Shown: positions 34,786-45,727, counted from the stretch's first letter. The stretch is DNA of 64,000 bases from an uncultured Lewinella sp. (GCA_937873655.1 CALMYQ010000155.1:1-64000), one strand, 5' to 3'. The notes: a model not told the origin generated them from the sequence alone. A program made the numbers and translations.

Positions 34786-35928
34786 ATGAATACCGCAACC
34801 CAACCCACCTTGATTTTTATCCCTGATATCAGCGGATTTACCCACTTTGTCAGCAACACCGAGATAACCCACAGCCGGCACATCATCGAAGAATTGCTGG
34901 AAACATTGCTGGAGGCGAACGAGATCGGCCTGGAAGTCTCGGAAATTGAAGGGGACGCCATTCTATTCTACCGGTTCGGACAAGCGCCGACGGCCGCTGA
35001 ACTGCTGGCGCAGGTACAGAAAATGTTCGTCCGATTCCACGCCCACCTGAAAAAATACGAAACGCACCGGATCTGCCACTGCGGCGCCTGCCGGACGGCG
35101 CACGACCTGACGCTGAAATTCATCGCACATTACGGCGATATTGCCCAGAACAAGATCAAGGAATACACCAAGCTCTTCGGAAAGGATGTGATAGTTGCGC
35201 ACCGGCTCCTGAAAAATGATATCGAACACCACGAATACGCCTTGTTCACGGACCCGCTGGTGAAAGCCTGTTCTACCTGGGTGGAGGTCCCCGAAGCCGC
35301 CTGGACCGGCGTGCAGCGCAGCGAGCAGGAATACGATTCGGGGCCGGTAAAATACTGCTATCTGGCGCTGGCCCCGTTGATGGACCGGGTACCCGACCCT
35401 GCACCCGAAGACTACCGCATCCCCGGGGTTACAGCCCAGATCCTGCAATCGGAGGCATTGATCGGGGCGCCCATGAAAATGGTATTTGATGTCATTTCCG
35501 ACCTGCCCTGGCGCGCGAAATGGATTGCAGGCTCCGATCCGGAAGTCACCAGTCTGAACCACGCGATCCTGCAGGAAGGATCGACCCATAAATGCCTGGC
35601 GAACGGTTCGGTCACCGTATCTCACGATTTTCACCGGCAGCCGGACTCCATTTCCTTTTCGGAAACCAACCAGGAACGCAATTTCACGGTGATATACACC
35701 CTGTACCGGATCAACAGCCTGAAAACGCGCGTAGTGGCACGGGCCTTTATGAAGCATAACCCGGTCCGAAAACTGGTCTTCAGGCTGTTCGTTAAAAAGA
35801 AATTGCTGAAGGCATATGCGGAGACCATGGCCAACCTGAGCGGGTATTGCCAAAGCCTGATCCAGGCCGGAAAATTGCATCAATATGCCATAGAAACCGA
35901 GAACGGAGAACCGGCAGCGGCCAGGTAG
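34786..35928 (+). CDS. DUF2652 (cyclase-like) and SRPBCC-domain protein
   Basis: A 380-residue two-domain protein. Residues 1-190 match DUF2652, a nucleotidyl-cyclase-like fold ('LIFIPDISGFTHFVSNTEIT', 'EIEGDAILFYRFG'). A four-cysteine/histidine patch ('CHCGACRTAH') sits near residue 100. Residues 210-365 look like an SRPBCC ligand-binding domain ('GAPMKMVFDVISDLPWRAKW'). Catalytic activity as a cyclase is not established for this family. No partner genes; it is convergent with sdhB with a 37-base spacer. Confidence 0.85.
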   Translation: MNTATQPTLIFIPDISGFTHFVSNTEITHSRHIIEELLETLLEANEIGLEVSEIEGDAILFYRFGQAPTAAELLAQVQKMFVRFHAHLKKYETHRICHCGACRTAHDLTLKFIAHYGDIAQNKIKEYTKLFGKDVIVAHRLLKNDIEHHEYALFTDPLVKACSTWVEVPEAAWTGVQRSEQEYDSGPVKYCYLALAPLMDRVPDPAPEDYRIPGVTAQILQSEALIGAPMKMVFDVISDLPWRAKWIAGSDPEVTSLNHAILQEGSTHKCLANGSVTVSHDFHRQPDSISFSETNQERNFTVIYTLYRINSLKTRVVARAFMKHNPVRKLVFRLFVKKKLLKAYAETMANLSGYCQSLIQAGKLHQYAIETENGEPAAAR

Positions 35929-35965
35929 CAAACAAGGGAACTGCTTCACCGCCTCTCACCCCCTC

Positions 35966-36718
35966 CTAAACCTGCGTTTCCGAACCGAATTCGGAAGAGA
36001 TGAATTCCCGGTTCAAACGGGCGATATTGGTGACCGAGATGCCTTTGGGGCATTCGGCTTCGCATGCGGTGACATTGGAACACATGCCGAAACCTTCGGC
36101 GTCCATTTGTTTGACCATATTCTGCACCCTGCGGGCGGCCTCGGGTTTGCCCTGCGGCAACAAGGCCAGATGGCTCACCTTGGCGCTGACAAAGAGCATG
36201 GCCGAAGCGTTGGGACAGGCGGCAACGCAGGCGCCGCAGCCGATGCACTCGGCGGCGTCAAATGCATGAGCGGACAGGTCCTTTTCAATAGGGGTGGAGT
36301 TGGCGTCCTGAGCCTGCCCTGTATTCACCGAAATGTATCCTCCTGCCTGGATGATCCGGTCAAACGCCCCGCGGTCGACGACCAGGTCCCGGACCACCGG
36401 GAAAGCCCTGGCGCGGAAGGGTTCGATCACGATTGTATCCCCATCCTTGAAATGGCGCATATGGAGCTGGCAGGTCGTCGTTTTGGCTTGCGGGCCGTGC
36501 GGATAGCCGTTGATCACCATGCTGCAGGTGCCGCAGATCCCTTCACGGCAATCGTGCTCGAACGCGACCGGCGATTCCTTTTTTGCGATCAGCTCTTCGT
36601 TCAGCACGTCGAGCATTTCGAGGAAGGACATATGCGGGTTGACATCGTTGAGCTGATAGGTTACGAGCTCACCTTTGTACTTGCCGCCCTGGCGCCATAT
36701 TTTCAGCGTTAATTTCAT
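35966..36718 (-). CDS. sdhB: Succinate dehydrogenase/fumarate reductase iron-sulfur subunit
   Basis: A 250-residue subunit with all three clusters' ligands visible: [2Fe-2S] in 'CREGICGTCSMVINGYPHG' plus a later cysteine, [4Fe-4S] in 'CIGCGACVAACP', and [3Fe-4S] in 'CSNVTACEAECPKG'. It passes electrons from the flavoprotein to the membrane quinone site. It is the third gene of sdhCAB, 12 bases after sdhA. Confidence 0.96.
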   Translation of the reverse strand: MKLTLKIWRQGGKYKGELVTYQLNDVNPHMSFLEMLDVLNEELIAKKESPVAFEHDCREGICGTCSMVINGYPHGPQAKTTTCQLHMRHFKDGDTIVIEPFRARAFPVVRDLVVDRGAFDRIIQAGGYISVNTGQAQDANSTPIEKDLSAHAFDAAECIGCGACVAACPNASAMLFVSAKVSHLALLPQGKPEAARRVQNMVKQMDAEGFGMCSNVTACEAECPKGISVTNIARLNREFISSEFGSETQV

Positions 36719-36730
36719 CTTGCAGGATTT

Positions 36731-38731
<2,001 letters not shown>

Positions 38732-38756
38732 GACAGTTTATTGGTTTTGCGTGTAA

Positions 38757-39446
38757 TCAATTCATAAATAAATACATATAGACCGGGATAAGTGCAAACA
38801 GCGCCGGTACGGCAATCGCGTACACGCGCCCCAGGAACTGAATGGCCGGCGTATATTTCTTGTGGTTGAGCCCCAGCGTCTGAAAGGCGCTTTGAAACCC
38901 GTGTGCCAGGTGAAAGGCGATGACCGCCATGGAGACCACGTAGAAGACCACATACCCCAGGTTCTGGTAGGCAACGGCTACGATGGCGTACAGGTCTTTG
39001 GCTGTTTTGCCGTCGTATTCGGCCATGGGCAGGTTGTTGAGCTTCATCTGGAGCCAGAACTGGTAGAGGTGGATCAGGATGAAAATGAAGATCACCGTAC
39101 CCAGCCAGCCCATATTGGAGGCGGCGCGCGCGTTGGTGTTTACCGCACGGGTTACCTTTACGGCATATCCTGCTCCGCGTGCAGACCGGTTTTTACGCCA
39201 GATCGCCCAACCCTGAACGGCATGGATCAGAATGCTCAGGTAAAGGAGGTAGGAAATGGTCTTGACCAGGGGATTGGTGGTCATAAATTTGGCGTAAAGG
39301 TTGAAGGCTTTACCGCCGTCGTCGTGCAATAATTGCAGGTTACCCAGCAGGTGTACGATCAGGAACAGGATGAGGAATATCCCTGTCAGGCTCATGATCA
39401 CTTTTCTGCCTATGGACGATGTTAGGAATTGCAGAAACCAATTCAT
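38757..39446 (-). CDS. sdhC: Succinate dehydrogenase cytochrome b558 subunit
   Basis: A 229-residue membrane anchor with five predicted helices, matching the single-subunit diheme b558 type. Candidate heme ligands are histidines in 'LFLIVHLLGNLQLL', 'LSILIHAVQGW', 'FILIHLYQFW' and 'AFHLAHGFQSAFQ'. It binds menaquinone and anchors SdhAB. First gene of the operon, with a promoter about 55 bases upstream. Confidence 0.96.
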   Translation of the reverse strand: MNWFLQFLTSSIGRKVIMSLTGIFLILFLIVHLLGNLQLLHDDGGKAFNLYAKFMTTNPLVKTISYLLYLSILIHAVQGWAIWRKNRSARGAGYAVKVTRAVNTNARAASNMGWLGTVIFIFILIHLYQFWLQMKLNNLPMAEYDGKTAKDLYAIVAVAYQNLGYVVFYVVSMAVIAFHLAHGFQSAFQTLGLNHKKYTPAIQFLGRVYAIAVPALFALIPVYMYLFMN

Positions 39447-39501
39447 GCTTATGGCTTTTTATTACTTTTGCCCCGGATTTCAATACGGTTGGCTTGACAG
39501 G

Positions 39502-39509
39502 CAAAACTA
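39502..39509 (-). promoter_or_regulatory. -7 promoter element for sdhCAB
   Basis: On the minus strand TAGTTTTG matches TAnnTTTG. ATTG (complement of 39530-39533) lies 20 bases upstream as a partial -33 element. The predicted start of transcription, near 39497, leaves a 50-base leader. Confidence 0.55.
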
Positions 39510-39591
39510 AAGATTCAAAATCATTTTCCCAATTCAATTGTTGGAAGCGAACCAGCGTTTTTACCTATTTAGATTAATTCAAAATTAAAAC

Positions 39592-40095
39592 ATGGAAAAG
39601 GCGCCCCAAAAAGCGGCATTCAGCGCGTTTCTTGACCGGTTTCCGCAGGTGGAACTTCCGGTTACCCTGGGTGAAGATACCCACCATACCTTCAGCCGGA
39701 ACAACAAGCCTTTGCCCGCTCAGCTGATCGAGCAATATATCCTGCCCGCAGAAGAGGAAGAAGCGGATGACCTGACGGAATTCGTACCCTGCTTCCGGCT
39801 GGAAACTTTACCGGCCTATTCCGCATTGGTCTACTGGCGGGCAGGTTTGTACAGCTACCAATACATGCTGATGACCTTTGATAAAAAAGGCGACCTGATC
39901 GACCGCAGGGTGATCGCGGGCTCCTATTATGATGAGGCCAACCTGACGCAGTCGGTAGCTACCCTGACCGAAGACCGGAAAATATTCGTGGTCTCCGGGC
40001 AGAGCGATCCGGCAGGCGATCATTTCGATCCGGCTACCAGCACGACCCATCAGTTTCAGTTGGGCGAGGACGGCCGGATTGAGGAGGAGGTTTGA
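39592..40095 (+). CDS. Conserved hypothetical protein
   Basis: A 167-residue cytoplasmic protein with no recognised domain. It is acidic, with a central 'PCFRLETLPAYSALVYWRAG' and a beta-rich C-terminal half ('YMLMTFDKKGDLIDRRVIAG') that resembles small Bacteroidota proteins of unknown function. It diverges from sdhC and is followed by a palindrome-bearing direct repeat before hisH. Confidence 0.65.
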   Translation: MEKAPQKAAFSAFLDRFPQVELPVTLGEDTHHTFSRNNKPLPAQLIEQYILPAEEEEADDLTEFVPCFRLETLPAYSALVYWRAGLYSYQYMLMTFDKKGDLIDRRVIAGSYYDEANLTQSVATLTEDRKIFVVSGQSDPAGDHFDPATSTTHQFQLGEDGRIEEEV

Positions 40096-40119
40096 GAGAG
40101 GGTGAGAGGGTGAGAATAA

Positions 40120-40171
40120 AAGGTCCGTAGGACCACAATATCTGTAAGGTCCATAGGACCGAAATACCTGT
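40120..40171. repeat. Two 26-base direct repeats with GGTCC-N3-GGACC palindromes
   Basis: Units at 40120-40145 and 40146-40171 match at most positions. Each contains a GGTCC, a 3-base loop and GGACC, so each can form a short hairpin. They lie between the hypothetical gene and hisH, ending three bases before the hisH start. A purine-rich GAGAGAGGGTGAGAGGGTGAG tract precedes them in part (from 40094). Confidence 0.75.
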
Positions 40172-40174
40172 AAC

Positions 40175-40762
40175 ATGAACCTCGCAGTCATACAATACAA
40201 TGCAGGCAACATCAGGTCGGTGCTCTTTGCGCTGGACCGGCTGGGGGTCAAAGCCGATCTGACCGGCGACCCGGACAGGATCCGGCGCGCCGACAAGGTG
40301 ATCTTCCCGGGTGTGGGCGAAGCGAATACGACCATGCGCTTTTTGCGGGAAAAAGGCCTTGACGAGGTGATCCGAAGCCTGCGGCAACCGGTCCTGGGGA
40401 TCTGCCTGGGCATGCAACTCCTGTGCGACCACTCGGAGGAGAACGATACGGAATGCCTGGGGATCATACCGCAGCATGTCCGCCTGTTCCGGCCGCAATC
40501 CGGGGAAAAGGTACCGCACATGGGCTGGAATACCCTGGAGTTGAGCCCGGATTCCTGGTTAGGTTCCGACCTGCAGGACCAGTTTGTATATTTCGTACAC
40601 AGCTATTACGTGGAGCCGGGCCCATATACGGCGGCCAGCACCCATTACGTCCAACCCTTCAGTTCCGTAGTCCGCAAGGATAATTTTTATGCCACCCAGT
40701 TCCACCCCGAAAAATCCGGAAAGGTCGGGGAGGCCATCCTGCGCACCTTTCTGGACATTTAA
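40175..40762 (+). CDS. hisH: Glutamine amidotransferase HisH (imidazole glycerol phosphate synthase subunit)
   Basis: A 195-residue class I glutaminase with the triad C77 ('GICLGMQLL'), H177 and E179 ('FHPEKSG'). It starts with 'MNLAVIQYNAGNIRSV', as HisH does. It hydrolyses glutamine and passes ammonia to HisF. No other his gene is next to it: the following gene, ltrA, is convergent and overlaps it by four bases. It could instead be a HisH-like amidotransferase serving surface-sugar amidation, but no such partner is in view. Confidence 0.9.
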   Translation: MNLAVIQYNAGNIRSVLFALDRLGVKADLTGDPDRIRRADKVIFPGVGEANTTMRFLREKGLDEVIRSLRQPVLGICLGMQLLCDHSEENDTECLGIIPQHVRLFRPQSGEKVPHMGWNTLELSPDSWLGSDLQDQFVYFVHSYYVEPGPYTAASTHYVQPFSSVVRKDNFYATQFHPEKSGKVGEAILRTFLDI

Positions 40763-41961
40763 ACCCTGGACCGTTCAACCAGGTACCAGCTTCTGGTCAG
40801 GAGCAAGATCAGCGCGAACAAAACCGCAAAAAAGGCAAGCAGCAACTCCTGGAAGTGCAATCTGCCGGAAAACAGGGTGATCAGTCCGATGACAACGGCA
40901 ATGGATACCGTAACGCCCCGGATGAATTTTTTGGGCCGTTCATACGCCGCAGGGTAGTGTAGCAGATAGGACATGCCGATGATGGACAGCAGGAAAACGG
41001 ACAGGCTGAAACCGAACATCAGTTTGACCATTTCCAATCCGTGGTGATCCGGGCCGTTCAATTCCGCGAGCAAAACGGAGAACGTAGCGCCGATGATGCC
41101 CAAGGAAGCCAGCGCCGGAATGAAGATCAGGGTGTATTTGACGCTGTTCAGCAAGCCTTGTTTGCATTCCCGGTCCGAAGCCATCGAAAAGAATATCCAC
41201 CATAATTCAAAGACCACCAGAATACTCAGGCCGAAGGAAAGCCAGATATTCATGTTGGTTTGTTCATAAGCGGCAATACCGTTGACCACCCCCAGGATAT
41301 TCTCCCCGAACAAAATGATGGTGAGCAGCCCGAAACGCTCTACCATAGCCGACGAAAGGCTGACCTCAACACCCTTCGTAAGGCGCCACCGCCTGCTGAG
41401 GAACGGCGGCAGGTAATTCAGCACCAGGATGACCCAGAAAAGCATACTCCTGATGGGTTCGCTAACGGCAAGTGAGGCCAGGATCAGGATAAAACCGGCA
41501 AAATAACAACCGACGTAAGGACGGCTCAACACCCGGTGTTCCTTATCGTATATGCCGACGCTCCACCAGAGGTAGGTGATAAACCCCTGCAGGAAGGCAA
41601 AGGCTAAGGTGGTCCTGAAAACAAGGCTTTCAGGCGGGCTGTCGAGGGTTACCCCCAATGCCGCTACTGCCATCATCTGCCACAGGGTCATGAAGCGGGT
41701 CCGGATGCCGGGGCTTCCGTGCAGGTCGTGGTACTGGCTGCCGTTGTACCAGCCCCAGTAGATCATAGCGAACTGGGTGATATAATTGCCGATGCTGTGC
41801 AAGTCGGGATGCAGCGCCAGGTGATGCGTGATCCTGGAGATGACAATCACATAGACCAGGTCGTAAAACAGTTCCAGCCAGCTGACTTTCCGCTCTTCGA
41901 CATTGGTCGTGAACTTTTTGGGCGGTCCCCACCAGATGCTATGTTTCCCCGGATGAGCCAT
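40759..41961 (-). CDS. ltrA: Low-temperature-requirement A (LtrA) family membrane protein
   Basis: A 400-residue protein of the LtrA family (PF06772) with about ten to twelve transmembrane helices. Marks are 'VSWLELFYDLVYVIVISRIT' near the N-terminus and 'VERFGLLTIILFGENILGVV' in the middle. It sits in the inner membrane; its transport or stress role is not known. Its stop codon overlaps that of hisH on the other strand (TTTAAA at 40759-40762). Confidence 0.92.
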   Translation of the reverse strand: MAHPGKHSIWWGPPKKFTTNVEERKVSWLELFYDLVYVIVISRITHHLALHPDLHSIGNYITQFAMIYWGWYNGSQYHDLHGSPGIRTRFMTLWQMMAVAALGVTLDSPPESLVFRTTLAFAFLQGFITYLWWSVGIYDKEHRVLSRPYVGCYFAGFILILASLAVSEPIRSMLFWVILVLNYLPPFLSRRWRLTKGVEVSLSSAMVERFGLLTIILFGENILGVVNGIAAYEQTNMNIWLSFGLSILVVFELWWIFFSMASDRECKQGLLNSVKYTLIFIPALASLGIIGATFSVLLAELNGPDHHGLEMVKLMFGFSLSVFLLSIIGMSYLLHYPAAYERPKKFIRGVTVSIAVVIGLITLFSGRLHFQELLLAFFAVLFALILLLTRSWYLVERSRV

Positions 41962-41990
41962 TGGGTTGTATTAGGTTATTAGATGGGGTG

Positions 41991-43235
41991 TTACTCGTTG
42001 AACTTTATCTTAAACTCTTCCTTTTTTGCCTCGTACTCCTGGTACTTTGTGTCCAGTTCAGCGATTGCTTCATCAATCATGCCGTTGTTTGCCGGATTAC
42101 GGATCCTGTTGAGTAGTTCTTTTGTCCCGAAATAATACAAAAAGGCTATGCCTTCATTGTTTCTTTTTCCAGGATAAAAAAATGAAATAGCAAATTGTTT
42201 CAAAACTGTTATTCCAAATGAAGAGTCCGGACATGAATTTAAATATTTGACCACAATTTCAAATAGCGAAAAAATCTGATCAGATTCGTATTTGTTTTTT
42301 GGATTGATATTTTGATTCAAATCGCTGCTGATCGCGCTTAAGAAACAAATAAAAACACTGGTCAGGTAATCGTCGTCACACGATTTTTTCCGGTCAATAT
42401 ATTTGCTCAGGATTTCCTTGGCGTCTTTGATCCGTTGGTCTAATTCTCCTTTTTTCAGATATTTAGACGTGGCCGACAACAGGTAAACGATCCTATCAAT
42501 ATTTTCATACACCTCCTGATCCCGGAATTGCAAAACACTGCCGTTTTTCTCCAGGTTTGTCTTGCCCGATTTTTTCATCAGGCACAACTGGTTGATTTCA
42601 CTGGTAATGGAATAGTTTATTTCTATCTCATAGTTTTCCTGGTCGCAATCTTCTGTGAATGCTCCCCAGATGACGAGATCTGCCTTTCTGTCCTTTCCCA
42701 AGGCTTCCGCTTCCGCTTCGTTTTTAACTTCCTGGTCAATGAATTCCGGGAGGATATTCAGATTGTCCTGGTTGGAAATATTTTGATACCGCTCCACGAA
42801 CAGTTTTTCATATTCCACCTTTTCGTTAATACAATCCTTGTTGGGCAGGAACCGGAGAAAAATTACATTTATCGATTCTTTGTCCGGTTTGGAGAAATAA
42901 AAATAACTGCCGATTGCGAGAATAGCGGCAAGCACAGGGGCTGCGAACCTCAACCAGTTTGAACGTGAGCGGTTGTTGGCCTTTTTCAGCTGGGCCGCCT
43001 CAAATCCATTGATTAATTCAATAAAATCATGGGTGATTTTGGCATGTCCTGTGTAGTATTCATCCTTGGTCAGGAATTTCCGGTTATTTTCGGATTCCAG
43101 TTTTTTATACCGGTATCGGATTGAAGTGAGTTCACTTCTCTGAGCAGATGAAAGGTTTTCCCTTTCCAGTTCAAAGAAGGCCTTTTCTGTTTTCCCGTCG
43201 GCAATTAAGGATAGACATCTTTTGAAAACGCTCAC
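41991..43235 (-). CDS. Membrane protein with an EAD11-like N-terminal domain
   Basis: 414 residues from a GTG at 43235, 17 bases after the dapA stop; a longer frame to 43358 would overlap dapA without family support. Residues 1-80 ('CLSLIADGKTEKAFFELE', 'ITHDFIELINGFE') resemble effector-associated domain 11, a small helical adaptor used in bacterial NTPase conflict systems. A basic stretch and one transmembrane helix follow (about 94-115), then a 300-residue domain with 'ADLVIWGAFTEDC' that I do not recognise. The gene is AT-rich (about 25% GC over 42241-42300, against 58% within dapA), which suggests horizontal transfer. No STAND NTPase or effector gene is adjacent. Confidence 0.6.
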   Translation of the reverse strand: MSVFKRCLSLIADGKTEKAFFELERENLSSAQRSELTSIRYRYKKLESENNRKFLTKDEYYTGHAKITHDFIELINGFEAAQLKKANNRSRSNWLRFAAPVLAAILAIGSYFYFSKPDKESINVIFLRFLPNKDCINEKVEYEKLFVERYQNISNQDNLNILPEFIDQEVKNEAEAEALGKDRKADLVIWGAFTEDCDQENYEIEINYSITSEINQLCLMKKSGKTNLEKNGSVLQFRDQEVYENIDRIVYLLSATSKYLKKGELDQRIKDAKEILSKYIDRKKSCDDDYLTSVFICFLSAISSDLNQNINPKNKYESDQIFSLFEIVVKYLNSCPDSSFGITVLKQFAISFFYPGKRNNEGIAFLYYFGTKELLNRIRNPANNGMIDEAIAELDTKYQEYEAKKEEFKIKFNE

Positions 43236-43252
43236 CGTATTGAATTCAGTTA

Positions 43253-44152
43253 TTATCCGGCGAAATCCCAGGCGCTGACCTTCCTCATAGCCTCCTGCAA
43301 TTTCCGGTAATTGCTTTCGGACTGCTCCACCAGCGGGATGCGGACTTCCATGCTGCAATGCCCGGCAATCTCCATAGCGGCTTTGATGCCGACGGGGTTG
43401 CCTTCGACATAAAGCCAGGGGTGTACGTCGAGCAGGTCGAAGTTGAGTTTGCGGGCCAGGTCGAAATTGCCTTCGCGGGCGGCTCTGACGAGGCCGGAGA
43501 AATGAGCGGGAAATACGTTGGCGATCACGGAAATGGCGCCGTGCCCGCCGCCTGCGATCATTGGCAGGGTCAGCGGATCTTCGCCGCAGAAGACCTGAAG
43601 GTGGTCCGGCCGGTGCTTGAGGATCTTCATCGCCTGGTCGAGGTTGCCCGACGCTTCCTTGACGGCCATGAATTGCCGGCTTTCATGGGCCAGCCGCAAA
43701 ACCGTTTCCGGCAATACGTTGGAGCCGGTCCGGCTGGGTACATTATAGATGATAATGGGCCTGGGGGATGCTTCGGCGATGGCCATATAGTGCCGGAAGA
43801 TTCCTTCCTGGGACGGCTTGGTGTAGGCCGGGCTGCTCGACATGATGGCGGCGACGCCCGTAAAATCGTATTGCCGGATATTGGCGGTCAGGCGTTCGGT
43901 GAAATTGCTGCCGAAATAACCTGCTACGACAGGGACGCGGTTGTCCGTGGTTTCGATGGTGAAATCGAGCACTTCCCGGCATTCCTTTGCTGTGAGGGTA
44001 ACGGCTTCCCCGGTAGTGCCGAGGGAAACAATGAAATCCACCCCGCCTTCGATTACGAAGTTGATGATGTTCTTCAGGGCGGGGTAGTCGATGTCGTGGT
44101 TTTTGAACGGGGTAACGAGGGCTACCCCGGCGCCGCTAAATGGCTGCTGCAT
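43253..44152 (-). CDS. dapA: 4-hydroxy-tetrahydrodipicolinate synthase
   Basis: 299 residues from the ATG at 44152 (MQQPFSGAGVALVTPF); an ATG at 44161 adds three. The pyruvate-binding Schiff-base lysine is K165 ('VKEASGN'), with Y136 ('IIYNVPSRTG') and T46-T47 ('GTTGEA'). It makes the first committed intermediate of lysine and diaminopimelate synthesis. Its start overlaps the end of the DUF6913 gene by 17 bases, so the two are probably coupled. Confidence 0.96.
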   Translation of the reverse strand: MQQPFSGAGVALVTPFKNHDIDYPALKNIINFVIEGGVDFIVSLGTTGEAVTLTAKECREVLDFTIETTDNRVPVVAGYFGSNFTERLTANIRQYDFTGVAAIMSSSPAYTKPSQEGIFRHYMAIAEASPRPIIIYNVPSRTGSNVLPETVLRLAHESRQFMAVKEASGNLDQAMKILKHRPDHLQVFCGEDPLTLPMIAGGGHGAISVIANVFPAHFSGLVRAAREGNFDLARKLNFDLLDVHPWLYVEGNPVGIKAAMEIAGHCSMEVRIPLVEQSESNYRKLQEAMRKVSAWDFAG

Positions 44153-44687
44153 GTTTAACATTCGTCTTTTTTAAGAGCCGCTCGAGTTGTTCGATGAACT
44201 GCGGCAACCTGGTATTGGCCGGCGTATCGATCATCAGATCGTAGCATTGGCTGTTGTCGGTGCAGGGGCCGACTTTCAGGCCTGCTCTGGCCAGGCCCGC
44301 CAGGTATTCGGAAATAATATCGGTGCGGGTTTGCAGGGTGATGACCAGGTCGTAGTCCTGATCCAGAAAATCCCGGACGGTATCCCCTTGCGGCCGGTAA
44401 GCCCAGTCGATCTGTTTCTTATTGAAGTAGGGGAAGGTAAAATTATCGTCGTTTTGCAGGTTGTCGAAATAGCCCAGGAGCTTGACGTGTTTGCCCTGTT
44501 CGCGCAGTTGTCTGGCGAATTGGGTCACTGTGTTGCGTTCAGCTAATTCGGTAGCCTGGAAGATGATGCCGATCATTTTGGCACTGTCCAGGTTGACCAT
44601 GTTGCGCAGGCGTTTAGGCCTGGTCTTTAACAGTTGGTTAAACGACCTGCGATGGAAATACATCTTAAGGTTATTGATCGTTCCCAT
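44136..44687 (-). CDS. DUF6913-family protein
   Basis: A 183-residue cytoplasmic protein of a Bacteroidota family often found before dapA. Recognisable parts are 'IGIIFQATELAERNTVTQFA', 'QDYDLVITLQTRT' and 'YLAGLARAGLKVGP'. It looks like a small Rossmann-type fold. Function unknown. It shares 17 bases with the start of dapA, which hints at a link to lysine or cell-wall precursor synthesis but does not show one. Confidence 0.8.
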   Translation of the reverse strand: MGTINNLKMYFHRRSFNQLLKTRPKRLRNMVNLDSAKMIGIIFQATELAERNTVTQFARQLREQGKHVKLLGYFDNLQNDDNFTFPYFNKKQIDWAYRPQGDTVRDFLDQDYDLVITLQTRTDIISEYLAGLARAGLKVGPCTDNSQCYDLMIDTPANTRLPQFIEQLERLLKKTNVKHAAAI

Positions 44688-44711
44688 AGCGAAAGAAAAG
44701 GATTGATGTGA

Positions 44712-45683
44712 TTATTCTACGGGGTTCGGCGTAATTCTTTCATAAACGCCCATGGCGGCGTATTTATTGATGCGGGCGTCTATTCTTTCATCGGGGGGCA
44801 TTTCCTGCACTTCGGCCAGCGCCTTTTTGATCTGGCGCTTCAGCAGTTTGGCCATTTCGTCGGGAATGGCGTGGGCGCCGCCTGTGGGTTCTTTGATGAT
44901 GCCGTCGATCAGGCCGGCGTTGAACATGTCTTCGGCGGTCAGTTTGAGGGCGTCGGCAGCCCGTTCCTTATAATCCCAGCTATGCCAAAGGATAGAGGAG
45001 CAGGATTCGGGAGAGATCACGGAATACCAGGTATTTTCGAGCATATAGACCCGGTCGCCGAGGCCGATGCCGATTGCGCCGCCTGAGGCGCCTTCACCAA
45101 TGATGACGCAAACGATAGGCACTTTGAGCTGAGCCATTTCAAACAGGTTGCGGGCGATGGCCTCCGCCTGTCCGCGTTCTTCGGCTTCCAGCCCGGGGAA
45201 AGCGCCCGGCGTATCGATGAGGGTGATGACGGGAAAATCAAACCGTTCGGCGAGTTTCATCAGGCGCAGGGCCTTGCGGTATCCTTCGGGGTTGGCCATG
45301 CCGAAGTTGCGGAATTGGCGCATTTTCGTGTTCACCCCTTTCTGGTGGCCGATGATGACGACGGATTGCCCGTCGAGATTGGCCAGGCCGCCAACGATGG
45401 CGGTATCGTCTTTGAAGTACCGGTCGCCGTGCAGTTCGACGAACTTGCGGCACATCTGGTTGATATAATACAGGGTATAAGGCCGTTCTGGATGCCGGGA
45501 AAGCTGAACCCGCTGCCACCCGGTGAGACTGGCATAGATCTCCTTTCGGGTGTTCTTGATCTTGTTTTCCAGTTCCTTGATGGTGTCAGACACGTCAACT
45601 ATTCCTTCTTCCTCAACCTGCTTGATCTTTTCCAGTTGTTCGTACAACTTTTCCAAGGGTTTCTCAAATTCCAGGAAAACCAT
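44712..45683 (-). CDS. accA: Acetyl-CoA carboxylase carboxyltransferase subunit alpha
   Basis: A 323-residue AccA of usual length. An N-terminal coiled region (1-55) is followed by the crotonase-type core ('FGMANPEGYRKALRLMKLA', 'LIDTPGAFPGLEAEERGQAE', 'IGEGASGGAIGIGLGDRV'). With AccD it transfers CO2 from biotin to acetyl-CoA for fatty-acid synthesis. accD is not in the window. A promoter element lies 45 bases upstream. Confidence 0.97.
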   Translation of the reverse strand: MVFLEFEKPLEKLYEQLEKIKQVEEEGIVDVSDTIKELENKIKNTRKEIYASLTGWQRVQLSRHPERPYTLYYINQMCRKFVELHGDRYFKDDTAIVGGLANLDGQSVVIIGHQKGVNTKMRQFRNFGMANPEGYRKALRLMKLAERFDFPVITLIDTPGAFPGLEAEERGQAEAIARNLFEMAQLKVPIVCVIIGEGASGGAIGIGLGDRVYMLENTWYSVISPESCSSILWHSWDYKERAADALKLTAEDMFNAGLIDGIIKEPTGGAHAIPDEMAKLLKRQIKKALAEVQEMPPDERIDARINKYAAMGVYERITPNPVE

Positions 45684-45727
45684 AATCGATGGTTTGGTTT
45701 GTCAATCTAGGGGGAACCTCAGGAGTG

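Noticed and set aside
44752..45710. Plus-strand frames opposite accA
   Set aside because: They are shadows of the accA coding sequence without starts or family matches.
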